A stretch of 64,000 nucleotides of DNA from Sphingobacteriaceae bacterium (GTDB taxonomy: Bacteria > Bacteroidota > Bacteroidia > Sphingobacteriales > Sphingobacteriaceae). Shown here in pieces: positions 59,331 to 64,000 of the stretch. Numbering within the stretch: position 1 is the first letter of the stretch; each line of letters begins with the position of its first letter. Position numbers and translations under genes: made by a program. Below the pieces are notes generated by a model. That model saw only the letters and a list, made by a program, of their open reading frames with translations, did no database searches and was not told where the DNA came from. The stretch is from NCBI GenBank assembly GCA_014380615.1, contig JACMJM010000043.1, positions 106,848 through 170,847 on the forward strand, read 5' to 3'.

Positions 59331-60389
59331 ATGGCACATAATATAAATTATAATGAGAAAACCAGTAAGCACAGCTTTTTTTCAGTAAAGGAAAAGGCTT
59401 GGCATGGATTAGGGCAAATTGTAAGCGATTACCCAACCAGTGCGGAAGCTATAAAACATGCTGGCTTAGATTATTTGGTTGAGAAGCGACCACTTTTTAC
59501 TTATGACAAAGAAAATTTTCACGGCAAGGAGGATACCGATATAATCATTCCCGAAATTGAAGTTCCGAACTATTTTGCCACGATGCGGACAGATACCGAG
59601 GATGTTTTAGGTGTAGTGGGCCGAGAGTATCATGTAGTGCAAAACATAGATGCATTTTCCTTTTTTGATTCCATTGTAGGCGGAGGAAATGGCATATTAT
59701 ATGAAACTGCAGGGGCTTTGGGTAATGGGGAACGCATTTTTATAACCGCCAAGTTACCCGATTATATCAGGGTAGGATTTGATGATATGATTGAAAAATA
59801 TTTATTTCTGACTACATCACACGACGGTTCAGGGAGTATTATAGCAGCTTTTACACCAATTAGAATCGTTTGCAATAATACCCTGAATTGTGCATTGAAC
59901 AACATGAGCAATTGCGTTAAAATCCGTCACACGGAAAGCGCACAGGATAAGTTAAAACAGGCACACTCCCTTATGGGAATAACGAATAAGCTTGCTATTG
60001 AGTTAGGCGAAATTTACAATCATTGGTCAAGAATCCGAATAACTGATAAGCAGGTATTAAAGTTAGTACAGCAGGCAATGGCGCCATCAAAGGAGGTTTT
60101 GGAAAATGTTTTAAACGGAAGAGAGGATGAACATTCCACCTATTTTAAAAATGTTTGCGCCAACGTATGCGAGTTTGCATTCTCGAATGAGACGCAACAA
60201 ACCCTAACAACTAAAGGTACATTGTTTGGAGCATACAACGCCGTTACTGGTTATTTTCAAAACGTAAAACCTTTTAAGGATCAAGAAAGTAAATTGAAAT
60301 CTATTCAGTTTGGAAGCGGGTTAACTAAGAGTCAAACCGCTTTTAAGCTATGTGGTCACTTTCAACAGAATCAAAATTTCTTTAACTAA
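59331..60389 (+). CDS. DUF932 domain protein
   Basis: 352 residues with the DUF932/phage-plasmid TIGR03299-type pattern: HSFFSVKEKAWHGLGQIVSD at the start, VVGREYHVVQNIDAFSFFDS in the first third, and HDGSGSIIAAFTPIRIVCNN centrally. Family is widely present on plasmids and ICEs; biochemical role is not established. Confidence 0.88.
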   Translation: MAHNINYNEKTSKHSFFSVKEKAWHGLGQIVSDYPTSAEAIKHAGLDYLVEKRPLFTYDKENFHGKEDTDIIIPEIEVPNYFATMRTDTEDVLGVVGREYHVVQNIDAFSFFDSIVGGGNGILYETAGALGNGERIFITAKLPDYIRVGFDDMIEKYLFLTTSHDGSGSIIAAFTPIRIVCNNTLNCALNNMSNCVKIRHTESAQDKLKQAHSLMGITNKLAIELGEIYNHWSRIRITDKQVLKLVQQAMAPSKEVLENVLNGREDEHSTYFKNVCANVCEFAFSNETQQTLTTKGTLFGAYNAVTGYFQNVKPFKDQESKLKSIQFGSGLTKSQTAFKLCGHFQQNQNFFN

Positions 60390-60392
60390 AAT

Positions 60393-60412
60393 TTGGGGGA
60401 GTAATCCCCCAA
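60393..60412 (+). terminator. terminator after DUF932 gene
   Basis: TTGGGGGA (60393-60400), GTAA loop, TCCCCCAA (60405-60412). No long U-run, but stable. Confidence 0.65.
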
Positions 60413-60433
60413 TTCTTCAAAATGTCGTCGGTA

Positions 60434-60487
60434 GCCCCGCATTTTCTTACCATGGAAGAAGATTCTGTTATTGAGAAAATGCGGGGC
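60434..60487. repeat. 14-bp inverted repeat, large hairpin
   Basis: GCCCCGCATTTTCT (60434-60447) and AGAAAATGCGGGGC (60474-60487) are perfect arms with a 26-base loop. There is no T-run after it. It precedes the histone H1-like gene by about 110 bases. It might be a sRNA, a recombination site or an IS remnant. Confidence 0.55.
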
Positions 60488-60594
60488 TGCTTCACTAAAT
60501 AAGATAACATATAGAATTAGCTGAGCATATATTCACTTTTTATCTTTTGGCAAGTGATTTTACTTTTGCATCTTAGTTTCTTAAACTTAAAATC

Positions 60595-60774
60595 ATGAAT
60601 AACTACAACAAATTAAAAGATCTACTTGCATCAATTGAAGGTGATGCCGACAAATTTTATAACAAAGGTATTAGCGCAGCAGGTACACGAGTTCGTAAAG
60701 GATTACAGGATATTAAAACACTTGCCTCTGATATGCGGAAGGAAGTCACGGAGATGAAGAATAAGGCGAAATAA
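60595..60774 (+). CDS. histone H1-like protein
   Basis: 59 residues, ATG 60595 to TAA 60774. It begins NNYNKLKDLLASIEGDADKF, then YNKGISAAGTRVRKGLQDIK, the Hc1/H1-like pattern of Bacteroidota. It would bind DNA via Lys/Arg. ICE copies may act as nucleoid-associated proteins that silence or protect the incoming DNA. Confidence 0.8.
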   Translation: MNNYNKLKDLLASIEGDADKFYNKGISAAGTRVRKGLQDIKTLASDMRKEVTEMKNKAK

Positions 60775-60901
60775 ACAAGTTGTGAAAAAAATTAACCAGA
60801 GCTGAAGAGCTCTTTTTTCATGAGTAATTATAAAGTTAGATTAGTCTAAAATATTATATAGATTTGTCTAATATTCATCTCAATAAAGTTTTAAAACATC
60901 C

Positions 60902-61387
60902 ATGAATTACGGGAATTGGATCAAATCACTGGTTTTATGCTTTATGATTGTATGCAGCTTATCGGTAAAAGGGCAGGTAAAAACAATAAAATTTGAGCAA
61001 ATCAGTGAATTGCAAAAGGTCGAAAGAAAACCGGTATTAGTATTTATCCAAACAGATTGGTGCAAATACTGCCACCAAATGAAACAAACTTTAAAAAAAG
61101 ACCAACCAAGCACTAATTTGCTTAATAAAAAGTTTTACGTGGTTTTTTTTAACGCGGAGGAGCGCAGGACTATATCTTTTGCAGGACGATATTTTAAATT
61201 TAAACCCACCGGAGCCACAACTGGAGTTCATGAATTAGCCGAAGCATTAGGCACCATTGAAGGTAGCTTGTCTTATCCTACCCTTTGCTTTCTGAATGAT
61301 AAGAACGAGATTATTTACCAATATGGAGGATATCTCGACTCAAAGTCTTTCCTTAAAACTCTTGAGATCATCTCAAGTGCCAAGTAA
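60902..61387 (+). CDS. periplasmic thioredoxin-like protein
   Basis: 161 residues. A signal segment (SLVLCFMIVCSLSVKGQ) is followed by a thioredoxin fold with VFIQTDWCKYCHQMKQTL (CxxC at CKYC), then GSLSYPTLCFLNDKNEIIYQ with the cis-Pro loop. Probably a periplasmic thiol-disulfide reductant. Stands alone. Confidence 0.85.
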   Translation: MNYGNWIKSLVLCFMIVCSLSVKGQVKTIKFEQISELQKVERKPVLVFIQTDWCKYCHQMKQTLKKDQPSTNLLNKKFYVVFFNAEERRTISFAGRYFKFKPTGATTGVHELAEALGTIEGSLSYPTLCFLNDKNEIIYQYGGYLDSKSFLKTLEIISSAK

Positions 61388-61403
61388 ACAACCAAGACAA
61401 TAG

Positions 61404-61565
61404 TTATTCATTAATCATCAGCACAAATTTAGGCTGCGGGCTGCTGTAGCGGGCAAAAGCTTCCGGCATAAACGCTGCTGTCCATTTCTCAGGGCCATTT
61501 ATTCCTTTTCCTTTTACCCTTGATTGCCCTCTGCCTTTTGGAGCACCATAATTAATTTTTAATCA
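61404..61565 (-). pseudogene. possible 3' relic of a gene
   Basis: A minus-strand frame reads YGAPKGRGQSRVKGKGINGP, then EKWTAAFMPEAFARYSSPQP and ends FVLMINE at a TAA (61404-61406). Composition is protein-like but the frame has no start codon, being cut by TGA just upstream (~61566). May be a truncated 3' end of a former gene. Not recognised. Confidence 0.35.
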
Positions 61566-61572
61566 TCAAATT

Positions 61573-62043
61573 ATGGAAAAGCTTCAAAATCAAATTTCAT
61601 TGTTCCAGGTAGCAGAAATCAACATCAGTTATAGACCAAAGTTCAAAGCGTCTGAAAGGCCAAAGGTTTCAAGCTCCAAAGATCTTTACAATGTATTATA
61701 TAATAGTTGGGACCTAGAAATATTAGAGTTACAAGAGCAATTCAAAATCATATTACTAAACCGAGCAAATAGGATATTAGGAATTTATGAAGTATCATCC
61801 GGCGGATTGGCTGGAACGGTTGCAGATCCCAAACTGATATTTTCCGCAGCATTAAAGGGCTGTGCAAGCTCAATAATATTATCACATAACCACCCATCTG
61901 GCAATTTAACTCCAAGTCAAGCTGATTTGAACTTGACAAAGAAGATAAAAAATGGCGGTGAATTGCTTGATATAGCAGTTTTAGACCATTTAATTATTAC
62001 TGCAGACAGTTATTATTCATTTGCAGATGAGGGGCTTTTATAG
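61573..62043 (+). CDS. radC: RadC-like JAB/MPN domain protein
   Basis: 156 residues. LGIYEVSSGGLAGTVADPK and ILSHNHPSGNLTPSQAD hold the JAMM metal residues (Glu, HxH, Asp). ITADSYYSFADEGLL is the usual C-terminus. Such short RadC proteins are common on mobile elements. Role in repair or conjugation not settled. Confidence 0.9.
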   Translation: MEKLQNQISLFQVAEINISYRPKFKASERPKVSSSKDLYNVLYNSWDLEILELQEQFKIILLNRANRILGIYEVSSGGLAGTVADPKLIFSAALKGCASSIILSHNHPSGNLTPSQADLNLTKKIKNGGELLDIAVLDHLIITADSYYSFADEGLL

Positions 62044-62686
62044 CCCTTCTTTAAACTTTATTTACTAAGTACAACCCTATATCTACTATGAAAACGTCTT
62101 TTGGGAGCAGCGACTAAGATAATATGTCTGAAAGAGTTGCATATGAAATGTGATGGATTTATCGGTGTTTGCAGCCAATATTCTAATCTGAAAAACATGA
62201 TCGTGTTATATGATAAGAATTGAATAGTCAATAAACAAGTGTGCCAAATGTGGGTGATCATTCTGGAGGATATACGAATCTATTGGCATTATCCTTCGCT
62301 TAACAACAACATTGCTTATTAATAGCCGCCTATAAGTTCAAATTAATAATGTTTGCGGTGTAGTATCCGCAAGAATTTTGATCGTTAAAGTTGTTCGAAT
62401 GCGTTTAGTGAGCAAAATCATTTTTCTCCCGGCAAATTCAACCCATATTTGCTAACCATCCTATTATCTCAGTTTCAATATCTAATTCATAACGCGGGCT
62501 TATAAATAAGTTCTTCAGGATTATAAACCCTTACATGGCCCATATCGACAATTATAAAGTACCTGGCATATATAATTACTATGCGGATTTTTCTCTTACC
62601 TGGGAAGTCTTGGAAATAAACGCATTGGGCTGTTTAATTAGTCTACCTTGTGCGGGTTCCGCATCGAAGAAAGGGAAATCGTTTAA
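62044..62686. other. gene-free stretch, probable ICE right end
   Basis: 643 bases without a credible gene. Short open frames here have no coding character. The ICE-chromosome junction (attR) is probably in this stretch, but I found no repeat of the sequence upstream of the integrase. Confidence 0.4.
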
Positions 62687-63265
62687 ATGAAGCTGCACAT
62701 AAAGAATATGGTTTCCATTCGCTGTACCATGATAGTTAAGCAAGAGCTGTCTAAACTGGGGCTGCACTTTATTATAGTAGATCTGGGGGAAGTTGAAATT
62801 ATGGAAACCATTTCTACTGATCAACGCGAGCAAATAAAGATTGCCTTGCTTAGCTCGGGGCTTGAACTAATGGACGATAAGCGATCTGTGCTAATCGAGA
62901 AAATAAAGAAAATAATTGTTGAAATGGTGCACCATACAGATGAACTAATCAAAGTCAATTTTTCCGACTTCTTAAGCACCAAATTAAATCACGATTATAC
63001 CTACATGGCAAACCTGTTTTCCGAAGTCCAGGGAACCACTATCGAGCAATTTGTCATCTCTCATAAAGTTGAACGGATAAAAGAGTTGATTATTTACGAT
63101 GAACTTAATATAACAGAGATTGCCTGGAAGATGAATTACAATAGTGTGGCCCATTTATCTAATCAGTTTAAAAAAGTTACCGGCTTATCGCCATCGCATT
63201 TTAAAAAGTTGAAGGTTAAAAGAAGAAGTCCGATTGAAGATATTGGCAATCAGGATAACAGGTAG
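62687..63265 (+). CDS. AraC-family regulator
   Basis: 192 residues. The C-terminal AraC HTH has ISHKVERIKELIIYDELNIT, EIAWKMNYNSVAHLSNQFKK and VTGLSPSHFKK. The N-terminus (MKLHIKNMVSIRCTMIVKQE, then LGLHFIIVDLGEVEI) resembles a heavy-metal-associated fold in pattern but keeps only one Cys. Such proteins are frequent Bacteroidota chromosomal regulators. It may be the first gene of the resident chromosome. Confidence 0.85.
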   Translation: MKLHIKNMVSIRCTMIVKQELSKLGLHFIIVDLGEVEIMETISTDQREQIKIALLSSGLELMDDKRSVLIEKIKKIIVEMVHHTDELIKVNFSDFLSTKLNHDYTYMANLFSEVQGTTIEQFVISHKVERIKELIIYDELNITEIAWKMNYNSVAHLSNQFKKVTGLSPSHFKKLKVKRRSPIEDIGNQDNR

Positions 63266-63326
63266 AAGATATCGACGTGTCTTGTCACGAATAGTAGTCT
63301 GTTGAAACGTATAGAAGAGAAAGATC

Positions 63327-64000
63327 ATGGCTAAAATAGAAAAGTCCGAAGAGGGCGCATTATTAATTGCCCAAAAGGAGCTTGCTTTTCAAAAAGAAGA
63401 GAAAGAAAAATTGGCAGCCGAGTTAATTCTCGCCAGAGAAGAACTTGCCTTTCAAAAAGTGGAGAAAGGCAAACGTGCCGCCGAGCTTGGCATTGCAAAT
63501 AAAGAACTTGTTTTTCAGGATGAAGAGAAAGAGAAGCGAGCCGATGAACTCATTATTGCAAACATAGAACTTGCCTTCCAGGATGAAGAGAAAGAAAAAC
63601 GAGCCGACGAACTGGTTATCGCTAACAAAGAACTCGCTTTTCAGGACGAAGAAAAAGGAAAACGTGCGGCAGAATTGGGTCTTGCGAACCTGGAACTTGC
63701 TTTTCAGGATGAGGAGAAAGAGAAGCGTGCAGCCGAACTGATTATTGCGAACCTGGAACTTGCTTTTCAGGACGAGGAAAAAGAAAAACGAGCAGCTGAA
63801 CTAATTATTGCAAATCTGGAACTGGCTTTTCAGGATGAAGAGAAGGAGAAACGTGCTGCCGAACTGATTATCGCCAATAAAGAATTGGTATTTCAAAACG
63901 GCGAAAAGGAGAAACGTGCCGCCGAGCTGATTGTCGCCAACAAAGAACTGGTATTTCAAAATGATGAAAAAGAGAAACGGGCGGCGGAATTAAGTATCGC
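63327..64000 (+). CDS. coiled-coil protein of 21-residue repeats, 5' part
   Basis: ATG 63327, open to the window end (224 codons seen). It is built of 21-residue units of type ELAFQDEEKEKRAAELIIAN plus one residue, about ten copies, 63 bp each, matching the N-terminal part of many Bacteroidota sensor kinases with PAS/GAF domains. The kinase part would lie beyond the window; that is inference. Repeats with near-identical bases can change copy number. Confidence 0.75.
   Translation, partial: MAKIEKSEEGALLIAQKELAFQKEEKEKLAAELILAREELAFQKVEKGKRAAELGIANKELVFQDEEKEKRADELIIANIELAFQDEEKEKRADELVIANKELAFQDEEKGKRAAELGLANLELAFQDEEKEKRAAELIIANLELAFQDEEKEKRAAELIIANLELAFQDEEKEKRAAELIIANKELVFQNGEKEKRAAELIVANKELVFQNDEKEKRAAELSI

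Larger units (their letters stand above)
26560..62060 (+). mobile_element. integrative conjugative element of CTnDOT-like Bacteroidota type
   Basis: A tyrosine recombinase, relaxase with accessory protein, VirD4-like coupling protein, RteC and a tra operon from DUF4134 to TraN lie mostly on the plus strand in the usual order. Cargo is a QatABCD defence operon, a TonB receptor and a DUF932/histone H1/RadC cluster. The ends are estimates: left is set by the strong terminator at 26517-26550 and right by the end of radC. I saw no convincing direct repeat between the two ends. Confidence 0.8.

Noticed and set aside
62058..62261. Minus-strand 67-residue frame after radC
   Set aside because: No coding character or neighbouring support; the stretch is treated as intergenic.
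63400..64000. Possible CRISPR or minisatellite non-coding array
   Set aside because: The 63-bp repeats keep one open reading frame throughout with synonymous changes, so they are coding.
1..64000. tRNA gene as attachment site of ICE or prophage
   Set aside because: No tRNA-like cloverleaf was recognised on either strand by eye; a computed scan such as tRNAscan-SE was not possible.

Overview
The window looks like a member of the Bacteroidota, most likely a Sphingobacteriaceae relative such as Pedobacter or Mucilaginibacter. The evidence is a CTnDOT-type conjugation operon (DUF4134, DUF4133, TraG, TraJ, TraK, TraM, TraN), an RteC homologue, a TonB-dependent receptor, a Bacteroidota-style histone H1-like protein, lipoproteins with short lipoboxes, and few purine-rich ribosome binding sites. 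No tRNA, rRNA or CRISPR array was seen. Nearly the whole window is mobile DNA. Genus-level placement is inference. || Region 1, about 1-26.4 kb, is a tailed-phage prophage read almost entirely on the minus strand, running off the left edge. In transcription order (right to left) it has a divergent regulatory switch around a palindromic operator (25.9-26.4 kb). Next come a replication module with a Toprim/SF3 primase-helicase and partial relatives of it, then many small overlapping early genes, an ASCH-like protein and a pair of SANT-like DNA-binding paralogues, only one of which carries an HNH nuclease. A gene-free stretch at 11.6-12.2 kb holds an iteron-like GTAAC array. The head and packaging module follows: S49-type prohead protease, major capsid protein, small structural genes, a PLD-like protein, and small and large terminase. 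Portal and tail genes are not in view and may lie to the left. || Region 2, about 26.5-62 kb, is an integrative conjugative element (ICE) read mostly on the plus strand. It holds a tyrosine recombinase, a DUF1016 nuclease, a lipoprotein and a secreted serine protease, a candidate oriT, and three mobilization genes (accessory protein, relaxase, coupling protein). After these comes a minus-strand QatABCD anti-phage operon, then a GNAT enzyme, a membrane LuxR regulator, RteC and the tra operon. Cargo follows: a ModE-like regulator convergent with a TonB-dependent receptor, a DUF932 cluster, histone H1-like protein, thioredoxin and RadC. || Region 3, about 62.1-64 kb, is probably resident chromosome: an AraC-type regulator and the start of a long coiled-coil protein built of 63-bp tandem repeats, cut by the right edge. 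|| The prophage and the ICE abut, and neither set of attachment sites could be identified. Both carry the same two-gene module (903-1549 and 58405-59157), including a terminator between the two genes. The most unusual non-coding signals are a pseudoknot-capable nest of inverted repeats at 6288-6416, the GTAAC array at 11706-11918, a 13-bp leader motif found four times before late phage genes, and a triple hairpin at the candidate oriT.
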